From Methanothrix sp. (GTDB lineage: Archaea; Halobacteriota; Methanosarcinia; Methanotrichales; Methanotrichaceae), in the NCBI GenBank assembly GCA_028688175.1, contig JAQTYS010000104.1, positions 1 through 9,113 on the forward strand: a DNA stretch of 9,113 bases, written 5' to 3'. The position numbers and the translations under genes were made by a program. Shown one piece after another: positions 1 through 6,145 of the stretch; position 1 is the stretch's first letter; every line of letters begins with the position of its first letter. The notes below the pieces were generated by a model, which saw only the letters and a program-made list of their open reading frames with translations, ran no database searches and had not been told where the DNA came from.

Positions 1-151
1 GGCCATCCAGAGCGCCGATATACTTTTTATCCAGAATGAGTAGGGATTCGGAGTTTCTGAGGGTCTTTGGATCTTTGGGCTCATCGTATTTGCTGGTCAC
101 ATAGCCAATGGGTGTGAAAACCACATTCTCCTGAAGCGTATTTGCAGACAT
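1..151 (-). CDS. TrmO/TsaA-like tRNA methyltransferase (5' end only)
   Basis: Only the first 50 codons are in the window; the gene runs off the left edge. The peptide begins MSANTLQENVVFTPIGYVTS and continues with a segment reading SLLILDKKYIGALDG. The PIGYVTS strand followed by an S/E...L-I-L...Y-x-x-ALDG strand is the typical start of the TrmO (YaeB/TsaA) fold. In that family the enzyme uses S-adenosylmethionine to methylate the N6 of threonylcarbamoyladenosine at position 37 of certain tRNAs. The ATG at 149-151 is supported by a GAGGT ribosome site at 159-163 (read on the minus strand), seven bases upstream. The stop of the decayed gene upstream on the same strand lies 13 bases before this start, so the two were probably one transcript. 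The family call rests on the N-terminus alone; the specific tRNA substrate is inferred. Confidence 0.7.
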   Translation of the reverse strand, partial: MSANTLQENVVFTPIGYVTSKYDEPKDPKTLRNSESLLILDKKYIGALDG

Positions 152-158
152 TATTAAA

Positions 159-163
159 ACCTC
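159..163 (-). promoter_or_regulatory. Ribosome binding site of the TrmO-like gene
   Basis: GAGGT on the minus strand, seven bases before the ATG at 149-151. It supports that start codon. Confidence 0.6.
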
Positions 164-164
164 G

Positions 165-475
165 TCAATTATCACTCATGTTTTCCGGCAAAGAAGCTAT
201 GTATGGGCGGGCATTGGCAGCCAGGAGGGCGTAGAAGACAGAGTGGTGGAAACCTCATTACAGACACAGGTCCATCCCGAAAGCCAGCATCTTCGAGTTG
301 CTTGGCCAATGGCGTGTCCACTGGAACACTGATCAGCGAGAAATACTCCTATCTTGACAACCTGCAAAAGAGACAGTCGCATCAGGCCTGAACTATCCTA
401 TCGCGAAGTTATTTCCCTTTCGGGTATCAGGAATTCCAAAGAAGGATCGACTGCAAGCTCTGTTAAGAAGATATA
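165..475 (-). pseudogene. Frame-shifted remains of an unrecognised gene
   Basis: No single frame is open here, but protein-like pieces follow one another in order on the minus strand across different frames. Bases 475-401 read YIFLTELAVDPSLEFLIPER and then EITSR. A short DRIVQA piece (402-385) and PDATVSFAGCQDR (386-348) follow. Bases 348-256 read EYFSLISVPVDTPLAKQLED followed by AGFRDGPVSVM. After a shift near 253-258 the text continues GFHHSVFYALLAANARPYIA and SLPENMSDN, ending in a TGA at 165-167. The last two pieces are the most convincing: their composition is that of a soluble protein, and the stop sits 13 bases before the TrmO-like start, with normal operon spacing. The 5' pieces are weaker. 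I do not recognise the family. The alternative is assembly indels in a live gene, or chance. Confidence 0.5.
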
Positions 476-595
476 TCATGGATTGCTAAGTAATCCCTCA
501 CTGATAAATCGATTAATAAGTTCTAAGACTAATCTGAGCAAAAGCAACTAGTGATACTAAATATTTTTGATAATAGTAATATCTTAATCCATATC

Positions 596-609
596 AAATC
601 AAATGATTT
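596..609. repeat. Short inverted repeat AAATCA-AA-TGATTT
   Basis: A perfect dyad with 6-base arms and a 2-base centre, about 45 bases upstream of the TATA-like element. It could be an operator, but dyads of this size are not rare in A/T-rich DNA. Confidence 0.3.
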
Positions 610-645
610 ATTAATTACTATTTAATAATTGTTGTTTGCGCAATC

Positions 646-663
646 TTTTTATACTTATATAAG
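646..663 (+). promoter_or_regulatory. TATA-box region for the protease gene
   Basis: TTTTTATACTTATATAAG fits the archaeal TATA box. Its right half, CTTATATAAG (654-663), is a perfect 10-base palindrome. A start of transcription about 25 bases further on would fall near 680-690, leaving a leader of about 40-50 bases that contains the ribosome site. No transcription start can be seen directly. Confidence 0.5.
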
Positions 664-718
664 ATGAGTATAATCTGGTCAAATACTTACTATGCATAAT
701 ACTTATCAATTCCAGTCT

Positions 719-726
719 GGTGAGGA
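719..726 (+). promoter_or_regulatory. Ribosome binding site of the protease gene
   Basis: GGTGAGGA just before the ATG at 730 matches the anti-Shine-Dalgarno core and supports that start. Confidence 0.6.
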
Positions 727-729
727 TTT

Positions 730-2265
730 ATGTGGATAAATATCGCGCGATCTGCATTTATTTGTCTCTTGGTAATCAGCATCGTGGAAACAACTGCGAT
801 GGGAATTACTGTAAGCGTCTCTTCATCAGATGGCCATGAAATGTCGTCCTCTTCCCATGGCTATAATCTGGATACATCGACGCAGCTAAAACAGGATATC
901 AACCTAGCTTCGAGCAAAATTTCCTCCAATCTGCAAGTTGAAGGCAGAGGAAAGAACAGATTGATGCAGTCTCTATCCGGAAGCAGTTATGCTCTGAGCA
1001 GTGACGTCAACAGTCAGGGAATGCTCCGCATTTCGGCCTCCTCTGCTGCCTCATGGGAGGAGGCCAGTATCAGCCAGGATGTAGCCGGAGCAGGTAGCCT
1101 GAGTCTGAATATGCAGAGCATAGAGAGCGGTGCGAATGCCGGTCAGGAGGCGGTAGTTGTAGGTGGCGTGCTTTCCAGCTCGCAAAGTCTCTATGCAATC
1201 AATGGGCAAGGCACCTTTTCCAGCCAGATTACAGAGATGGAAGGCCAAGGTGGCAGAGTCGTCTCGGGAGCACTGGGTGAAGAGAATGTAATGCTGGCTG
1301 AAGGCGGCTATTATGGACAGGGAAGTATGAAAGCCAACCTTGCATCTAGTGCGTCAAAACATGCCATATCAAACGGCTTTGCGTCCATAGATAATGTTCT
1401 AGTTTTGAGCGGCGAATCCATAAATGCCGTTTCCTCGGATGGCGAAAGCGCAATGATGGGCATTTCCGGCCTGCGAGTGTTGGGAGATGAAAGTGGCATT
1501 GGCAGCTTTGATGTGAGCGTCCTTAATTTTGACCTGGCCGGTGAAAAAGAAACAGAAACGGCCTGCGAGATCGCTGAGAGCGAAATGATTATTCCTGGCG
1601 GGTCCTATTCCTCTTTCAGGCTTACTGGATATCGCTGGAATACGCTCGATCCCCAGGTACAGCTCTACTTAAACCCGACCGGCACGCCTGCACAGCTCAC
1701 CCCTACTTCCACTGAAGACGCAATTTCTGCTGCTGCCAATACCTGGGATGATGCTGTGGCCGGCGATATCTTTGCTGATACAACTACGGTGATAGTAGAC
1801 GAAAGTAAGGTGGTAGACGATCCATTCAGCGGCACGCCCAAGAAAGACGGCTACAACGTGCATGGATGGGATGCATTTGGGAATAGCTTTGTTGCGCTTA
1901 ATCGCTGGTGGACTGATGGTACACGGAAAGATGGATACTACAGGATTACGGAATCCGATACTTGGTATAATCTCGATTATGAATGGACGACAAGTCTCAC
2001 CAATGCCCAGACGACCGGCAAGATAGATCTGCAAAGTGTTGCCCTGCATGAACTGGGACACTGCATTGGCATGGGTGACATCTACTCCACAACTTACGGG
2101 GGGATTTTGCCGCCTAGCGACGAACGAACCAAGGACTTTGAGCAGGTGATGAATCTCTACAACGGGCCACAAAGAACACTGGGAAATGGTGATATTACTG
2201 GTGCTCAGATTCTGTATGGCAGCGTCCCAAAGATAATTTCTGTAGGAAGTGGGGGGCAAGATTAG
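730..2265 (+). CDS. Secreted matrixin-like zinc metalloprotease with Ser-rich N-terminal half
   Basis: The 511-residue product begins with a signal-peptide-like stretch (hydrophobic ICLLVISIV at 11-19, likely cleavage near 23-25), so it should act outside the cell. Residues about 26-290 are rich in Ser, Gly, Asn and Gln, have few Cys, and show recurring QG and SS steps; they look like extended beta structure and match no family I can name. Residues about 298-500 form a metzincin-type catalytic domain. The motif HELGHCIGMGD at 440-450 gives His440, Glu441, His444 and Asp450 as zinc site and base, with Gly447 at the turn. A Met-turn candidate (VMN, Met474) follows 24 residues later. The end reads GDITGAQILYG, close to the usual matrixin ending. 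The third zinc ligand is Asp rather than the matrixin His, as known from snapalysin-type enzymes. The gene stands alone with its own promoter region. Substrate unknown; it might be surface proteins or extracellular peptides. Confidence 0.8.
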   Translation: MWINIARSAFICLLVISIVETTAMGITVSVSSSDGHEMSSSSHGYNLDTSTQLKQDINLASSKISSNLQVEGRGKNRLMQSLSGSSYALSSDVNSQGMLRISASSAASWEEASISQDVAGAGSLSLNMQSIESGANAGQEAVVVGGVLSSSQSLYAINGQGTFSSQITEMEGQGGRVVSGALGEENVMLAEGGYYGQGSMKANLASSASKHAISNGFASIDNVLVLSGESINAVSSDGESAMMGISGLRVLGDESGIGSFDVSVLNFDLAGEKETETACEIAESEMIIPGGSYSSFRLTGYRWNTLDPQVQLYLNPTGTPAQLTPTSTEDAISAAANTWDDAVAGDIFADTTTVIVDESKVVDDPFSGTPKKDGYNVHGWDAFGNSFVALNRWWTDGTRKDGYYRITESDTWYNLDYEWTTSLTNAQTTGKIDLQSVALHELGHCIGMGDIYSTTYGGILPPSDERTKDFEQVMNLYNGPQRTLGNGDITGAQILYGSVPKIISVGSGGQD

Positions 2266-2303
2266 CTGGTCTTTGTAATATGATGAATTCCTTTTTGGAT
2301 CAT

Positions 2304-2349
2304 TCTTATGTAATCGAGCAATAAGACTATAAATAGCTGTTACATAAGA
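2304..2349. repeat. Perfect 10-base inverted repeat flanking the importer-operon TATA box
   Basis: TCTTATGTAA at 2304-2313 and TTACATAAGA at 2340-2349 are exact reverse complements, separated by 26 bases that contain the TATA box. Each arm is itself a near-palindrome of the form TTA-NN-TAA, so the pair may be two binding sites for a dimeric repressor. The right arm runs into the ribosome site. A role as the stem of a transcript terminator for the protease gene is possible but less likely, since the stem is A/T-rich and has no clear T-run after it. Confidence 0.55.
2327..2335 (+). promoter_or_regulatory. TATA box of the metal importer operon
   Basis: CTATAAATA is a good archaeal TATA box. Its centre is about 26 bases before the TTG start at 2357, so transcription would begin almost at the start codon and the message may be leaderless or nearly so. 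A GAGG at 2347-2350 would be in the message only if transcription starts slightly earlier. Confidence 0.5.
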
Positions 2350-2356
2350 GGCATTA

Positions 2357-2683
2357 TTGATACCTAAGTCAATCATCCGATCACTGGCGCGCCAGGATCT
2401 CTCTGTGCTTTGCGAAATCAGAGACCACGTCGAGCGCCTAATCTCAGAAAGGAGCAAACCTCCTCTGGCAGAAGAGTTGCCGGGCAACAGGGAGGTGTTA
2501 GAGGTGCATACGAGTGGGTCGACTACCTACCGATTGGAGAGGGTCTCTTGTGGCAAGAACTGCAAAGGATGTCCACATGGCCCTTACTGGTACGGTTACT
2601 GGCGGGAGGGCGGCAAGACGCGCTCTAAATACATCGGCAAGAATCTGTTGTCCACAAAGACCAAAGACGGTGCCAATGCATGA
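2357..2683 (+). CDS. Small DUF6788-like protein with CX3CX2CXH motif
   Basis: The 108-residue product has a charged, probably helical N-terminal half (residues 1-45) and a compact C-terminal half. The latter holds TTYRLERVSCGKNCKGCPHG followed by PYWYGYWREGG and SKYIGK. This Tyr/Trp-rich block with the CGKxCKGCPHGPYWY core is what I know as DUF6788, a family without an assigned function. Cys65, Cys69, Cys72 and His74 could bind one zinc ion. The start is TTG at 2357, chosen because GAGG lies six bases before it and no ATG fits; a start slightly further in cannot be excluded. Its TGA overlaps the ATG of the binding-protein gene (ATGA at 2680-2683), so it is the first gene of the importer operon. 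A metal-linked regulatory or accessory role is inference from this position and the Cys/His motif. Confidence 0.75.
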   Translation: MIPKSIIRSLARQDLSVLCEIRDHVERLISERSKPPLAEELPGNREVLEVHTSGSTTYRLERVSCGKNCKGCPHGPYWYGYWREGGKTRSKYIGKNLLSTKTKDGANA

Positions 2684-3561
2684 TTAGTAATATTAATAAG
2701 TTCAATATATTTGTTTTCCTGATAGCAATAACTATCTTCTCAGGATGCGTATCGCAAGATGAGTCCTCAATTGCGGCTCCACCCAGTAATGCGTCTCACA
2801 GGATCAATGTGGCTACAACCATAGCTCCTCTGGGCGAATTTGTGAAAGTGGTGGGAGGCGAGAAGGTTGATGTCATTCTCGTAGTCCCGCCGGGAGCTGA
2901 GCCCCATACCTTCGAGCCCACACCTTCCCTTATGATGGATATGGCTAAAACCGACCTTTATGTCATGAACGGTGTGGGTCTTGAGTTCTGGATGGATAAG
3001 CTTCTGGAAGCCAACAAAAAAATGGCTGTAGTAGACTCCTCTCAGGGCGTAGCCCTCCTGCAAGAGAGTGAGGATGAGATGGACCCGCACATCTGGCTCT
3101 CTTTGCGAAATGCCGTCGTCCAGGTAAACAATATCTGCTCAGGTTTGATACTGGTAGACCCCCAAAATAAAGAATATTATATCAAGAACCGAGACGATTA
3201 TTTAGAAAAACTGAAAGCTCTGGATGTGGAATTGAACAGGACATTTGCCGGCAAAAAGAATAAGATATTCATTGTGCATCATCCCGCCTGGACCTACTTC
3301 GCAAAGGACTACGATCTTTCTCAGGTAGCGCTCATGGAGAACGAAAAGGAGCCGGGACCCAAATACCTGGGCGAGGTGATAGAGCTGGCCAAAAAGAATA
3401 ATATCACTACTATCTTTGTAGAGCCAGAGTTCAATCCCAAGACCGCAGAGGTAATCGCCCGGGAGATGAACGCCCGCATCGTCACCATTGATCCGTTGGC
3501 TGGAAATTATCTGGAAAATATTAGAAATGCCAGCCTTGAGATTGCCCAGAGCCAAACATGA
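2680..3561 (+). CDS. znuA: Zinc-type ABC importer, metal-binding lipoprotein (ZnuA-like)
   Basis: The 293-residue protein is a cluster A-I (ZnuA/PsaA/TroA) metal-binding protein. It catches divalent metal outside the membrane and passes it to the permease. A hydrophobic leader ends in FSGC, a lipobox-like site with Cys23, so a lipid anchor is likely. The family landmarks are GAEPHTFEPT (His76), MDPHIWLS (His137), VHHPAW (His200/His201), EPEFNPK and IDPLAGNY (Asp271). Ligands His, His, His and Asp are the pattern linked to zinc; manganese-type proteins usually have Glu at the third place. The His-rich loop of many ZnuA proteins is missing; the stretch before His137 is acidic instead (QESEDEMD). 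It overlaps the upstream gene by four bases and the ATPase gene by four bases. Zinc is the most likely substrate, manganese less so. Confidence 0.88.
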   Translation: MISNINKFNIFVFLIAITIFSGCVSQDESSIAAPPSNASHRINVATTIAPLGEFVKVVGGEKVDVILVVPPGAEPHTFEPTPSLMMDMAKTDLYVMNGVGLEFWMDKLLEANKKMAVVDSSQGVALLQESEDEMDPHIWLSLRNAVVQVNNICSGLILVDPQNKEYYIKNRDDYLEKLKALDVELNRTFAGKKNKIFIVHHPAWTYFAKDYDLSQVALMENEKEPGPKYLGEVIELAKKNNITTIFVEPEFNPKTAEVIAREMNARIVTIDPLAGNYLENIRNASLEIAQSQT

Positions 3562-4319
3562 CTGAGAAGATAGTATCTATAATGGGCCTCTGGATCTGCC
3601 GAGCAGAGCATGCCGTCCTGGAGGACATAAATCTGGAGCTGGTAGCGGGCGACTTTCTGGGCCTTATCGGTCCCAACGGGGGCGGCAAATCTACCCTGCT
3701 GAAGGTAATGCTGGGCCTGATCAAGCCGGACCGGGGCAGCATTGCTCTCTTCGGGCTGCCGCCCGCAGAGGCGCGAAGCCGCGTAGGTTACATGCCCCAA
3801 AAGACGGTCTTCGACCAGAGCTTTCCTGTTAATGTGCTGGACGTGGTGCTCATGGGACGATATAGCCGCAAGGGGCTCATGCATCGTTATGGCAGTGTGG
3901 ACCGTCAGGCGGCGCTCAAGGCTCTGGAGGCTGTGGGAATGCAGGATCGAGCTATGCGCGAGATAGGTGCTCTCTCGGGAGGGGAGCAACAGAGGGTCTT
4001 TGTAGCCCGATCATTGGTCTCCGATCCGGAGCTTCTTCTTCTGGATGAGCCCACAGCAGGCGTTGATTCCGCCCAACAGACCGACTTTTACGATCTTCTC
4101 TGCCACTTGAATCGCGATCTCAAGATCGCTATTGTGCTGGTCTCCCATGATGTAACAGCCATCTCCAAGTATGTGAGCAAGATCGCCTGCCTAAACCAGC
4201 GGCTTTATTATCATGACTCCAAGGAACTGAGCAATGATGATATCGAGAAGGCCTATGGCTGCCCGGTCGAGATGATAGCGCACGGCACACCCCATCGGGT
4301 CTTGAGGGAACATGATTGA
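3558..4319 (+). CDS. znuC: Zinc-type ABC importer, ATPase (ZnuC-like)
   Basis: The 253-residue protein is the ATP-hydrolysing subunit that powers the metal importer from the cytoplasmic side. It shows Walker A GPNGGGKST (38-46), the Q-loop Gln in YMPQK (Gln81), signature LSGGEQQR (139-146), Walker B LLLLDEP (159-165, catalytic Glu164) and the H-loop SHD (His197), all in normal order and spacing. FPVNVLDVVLMGR after the Q-loop is typical of the zinc/manganese ATPase group. The ATG overlaps the stop of the binding-protein gene in ATGA, and the 3' end overlaps the permease gene by eight bases, so translation is probably coupled. The tail beyond residue 205 is longer than the core fold and contains several His. 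No key residue is missing. Confidence 0.92.
   Translation: MTEKIVSIMGLWICRAEHAVLEDINLELVAGDFLGLIGPNGGGKSTLLKVMLGLIKPDRGSIALFGLPPAEARSRVGYMPQKTVFDQSFPVNVLDVVLMGRYSRKGLMHRYGSVDRQAALKALEAVGMQDRAMREIGALSGGEQQRVFVARSLVSDPELLLLDEPTAGVDSAQQTDFYDLLCHLNRDLKIAIVLVSHDVTAISKYVSKIACLNQRLYYHDSKELSNDDIEKAYGCPVEMIAHGTPHRVLREHD
4304..4308 (+). promoter_or_regulatory. Ribosome binding site of the permease gene
   Basis: GAGGG lies inside the end of the ATPase gene, three bases before the ATG at 4312. Spacing is short, which fits re-initiation by ribosomes finishing the ATPase. Confidence 0.4.
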
Positions 4320-5112
4320 TCTAGGTTTTTTCCAGTACGACTTCATGAACAATGCTCTGGCTGCGGGCCTGGCCGCCTCGGTATTGTGTGGTGTAATCGG
4401 AATATATGTTATTTTAAATAAAATCGTGTTCATCAGCGACGGCATTGCTCACGCTGCATTTGGGGGCATAGGTCTTGGTTACTTCCTGGGCTACGATCCG
4501 CTGGCCTTCGGAGTAGGGTCTGCCGTTTTAACTGCTCTTGGTATAGGAATGGTCAGCTCCCGAGCGCGCATCTCAGAGGACACGGCCATTGGTGTCTTCA
4601 TGGCCACTGGTATGGCTTTAGGAATAATGCTCCTCACTCTCTCTCAGGGCTACGCTCGTGACCTTTACGGCTACCTGTTCGGAAATATTTTAGCTGTGAC
4701 GAGGAGCGATGTACTGCTTATTTCGGCACTTACTTTGACCATCCTGGTCCTTGTCTTTCTGCTCTACAAAGAGTTCCTTCTCCTGAGCTTCGATCCCATT
4801 TACGCAGAAGCCATCGGCCTTCCAGTGCAAAGCCTTCGCCTCTTGCTCCTGGTCATGGTGGCTTTCAGTGTGGTCATCCTCATCAAGATCGTAGGGATAA
4901 TCATGGTCATAGCGCTTCTGACCATTCCCGGTGCCATAAGCCGGCGGCACATGATGGGCATGCCTGCTATCATGGCAGGGTCCATATTCCTGGGCGGCGT
5001 CTTTGTGACCATCGGGCTGCTCGTATCCTATGAGTTGGATGTGCCCTCCGGTGCGACCATAATTCTGACCGCAGCCGTGGCCTTCTTCCTGAGCACTCTG
5101 CTTTCTCGGTAG
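4312..5112 (+). CDS. znuB: Zinc-type ABC importer, membrane permease (ZnuB-like)
   Basis: The 266-residue protein is almost wholly hydrophobic, with about seven to nine membrane segments, as usual for ABC-3 family metal permeases. The clearest family mark is the block VFISDGIAHAAFGGIGLGYF near residues 39-58, with Asp43 and His47 at the places conserved in ZnuB/MntB proteins. Further marks are the SEDTAIGVFMATGMALGIML region and KIVGIIMVIALLTIPGAISR, the cytoplasmic coupling part that contacts the ATPase. Length is close to the family norm. It would form a homodimer with two ATPase copies and take metal from the binding protein. It is the last gene of the operon; 48 bases with promoter-like sequence follow. 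Confidence 0.9.
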   Translation: MIDLGFFQYDFMNNALAAGLAASVLCGVIGIYVILNKIVFISDGIAHAAFGGIGLGYFLGYDPLAFGVGSAVLTALGIGMVSSRARISEDTAIGVFMATGMALGIMLLTLSQGYARDLYGYLFGNILAVTRSDVLLISALTLTILVLVFLLYKEFLLLSFDPIYAEAIGLPVQSLRLLLLVMVAFSVVILIKIVGIIMVIALLTIPGAISRRHMMGMPAIMAGSIFLGGVFVTIGLLVSYELDVPSGATIILTAAVAFFLSTLLSR

Positions 5113-5126
5113 ACATCAAAGATAGG

Positions 5127-5135
5127 TTTAATTAA
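5127..5135 (+). promoter_or_regulatory. Possible TATA box for the surface-protein/ABC-2 operon
   Basis: TTTAATTAA (the 8-base palindrome TTAATTAA at 5128-5135 preceded by T) lies about 30 bases before the ATG at 5161. Transcription would then start close to the ATG, so the message may be leaderless; no strong ribosome site is seen before this ATG. Read-through from the importer operon is the alternative. Confidence 0.35.
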
Positions 5136-5145
5136 GGGATGCAAA

Positions 5146-5155
5146 TTAACGTTAA
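5146..5155. repeat. Perfect palindrome TTAACGTTAA
   Basis: A 10-base perfect palindrome ending five bases before the ATG at 5161, between the possible TATA box and the gene. It could bind a regulator at the expected transcription start. No partner is known. Confidence 0.35.
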
Positions 5156-5160
5156 AGAAG

Positions 5161-6141
5161 ATGAAGCTCCTGCATGTCATCAGCATTCTGCTTTTTCTTG
5201 CCGGCCCGGGCCTGGGGGAAGATATCATATTTTTCGCTGATGATCACTATAAATCTTTGGGCCGACCGGAGCTTACTGCTAGTGTGGCCAATCCAGTCTT
5301 GGTGCCTGGCGAGAGCATATTGCGAATAAACCTGGCCAATGCAGGCGAGCTGGAAGAGCTTATCCCCATTAACGAGAGCGGTTCCCATGAAGACATATTG
5401 CAAGAGATGATCGCAGAGACAAAGAGTTGTGATGCCCTGAATATCAATGCCGCTCTCGCGCAAGCGCCAGTCATTAAGGTGACAACCGCTCAGCAAAACA
5501 TCAATGTCCTCCCAGCGGGGTCAGCTGCAGTGCTGCAGTTTAATATCACTACACAGAAGAATGCAAGCGGATGGTATGCACTTCCCCTGAGCCTTGATTA
5601 CGAGCGACAGGTGGATGTAAGCGTGAAAAGTGGCGAGGTCTTTCCCCTTTATGAAGCAGAAAAGCAAAACTTTACCTGCAATGTATTTGTATCAGGATCC
5701 GATCAGACTTTGCACATTTTCGGGATTTCATCCCAGCTTTATGCAGGTAGAAGCGAAAGCATGAGTATGGCAATAAGCAATGATGGCGCTACGGCGCTGT
5801 GCAATTGCTCGGCCAAGCTCCTGGCTGCCCCTCCCTTCTATGTAGAAAGCCCGGCCGTATTGCTCGGAGATCTGGACATTGGATCGCTGCGTGTAATGGA
5901 ATTTCAGGTTGGTGTAGATGGAAATGCCATCCTGCAGGATTACCAGATGGGCTGTGAGATTGTGTGTCAAGAGAAAAGCATAATTGTTCCTCTGCATATC
6001 TCACTTTCTGATGCCGGGTTTCTAGGAGACTTTGCCCGACCAGTAAATGTATTGGGAGGCCTGACTGTAGCCGGTCTAGCTGCGTTTCTGATATGGCGAA
6101 AAGGGGATCGCCTCTCGAGTCGCAAAAGAAGAAGGCGGTAG
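5161..6141 (+). CDS. COG1361-like surface protein with C-terminal membrane anchor
   Basis: The 326-residue product has an N-terminal signal peptide (hydrophobic 3-17, likely cleavage near Gly19), a long beta-rich outer part, one membrane helix at about 295-312 and a strongly basic tail (RKRRRR) that should stay inside. The segment PELTASVANPVLVPGES near 36-52 and the block INVLPAGSAAVLQFNIT with a following GWYALPLSLDYERQVDVSV resemble COG1361 S-layer-type domains of methanogens. Five N-glycosylation sequons are visible (at Asn71, Asn128, Asn134, Asn170 and Asn214), fitting an exposed, perhaps sugar-coated protein. Six Cys (90, 173, 213, 215, 265, 269) could form disulfides. The stop is four bases before the ATPase gene, so it should be an integral part of that ABC unit, for example an outer partner of the transporter. 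Exact function unknown. Confidence 0.75.
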   Translation: MKLLHVISILLFLAGPGLGEDIIFFADDHYKSLGRPELTASVANPVLVPGESILRINLANAGELEELIPINESGSHEDILQEMIAETKSCDALNINAALAQAPVIKVTTAQQNINVLPAGSAAVLQFNITTQKNASGWYALPLSLDYERQVDVSVKSGEVFPLYEAEKQNFTCNVFVSGSDQTLHIFGISSQLYAGRSESMSMAISNDGATALCNCSAKLLAAPPFYVESPAVLLGDLDIGSLRVMEFQVGVDGNAILQDYQMGCEIVCQEKSIIVPLHISLSDAGFLGDFARPVNVLGGLTVAGLAAFLIWRKGDRLSSRKRRRR

Positions 6142-6145
6142 ACAC

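Larger units (their letters stand above)
476..729. other. A/T-rich intergenic and control region
   Basis: This stretch holds no convincing gene. It is clearly richer in A/T than the flanking coding DNA, and short open frames here look random. It carries a small dyad (596-609), a TATA-like element (646-663), three copies of ATACTTA (651, 683, 699) and the ribosome site of the downstream protease gene. It most likely serves as the promoter and leader of the gene at 730. Confidence 0.5.

Noticed and set aside
203..551. Two plus-strand open frames of 62 and 65 codons in the left intergenic region
   Set aside because: They overlap the minus-strand fragments that look more protein-like, have no good ribosome sites, and their sequences look random.
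2285..2298. T-rich AATTCCTTTTTGGA after the protease gene as a terminator
   Set aside because: The T-run is only five bases with no hairpin before it. Archaeal terminators can be simple T-runs, but this one is too weak to call.
1669..2487. Minus-strand open frame of 272 codons opposite the protease catalytic domain
   Set aside because: It lies antisense to a gene with clear zinc-protease motifs and crosses the gene's end into the next one. Its translation has no recognisable domain and looks like a shadow of the real frame.
3507..3989. Minus-strand open frame of 160 codons opposite the ZnuC-like gene
   Set aside because: It is antisense to Walker A and the signature region of a clear ABC ATPase and has no recognisable features.
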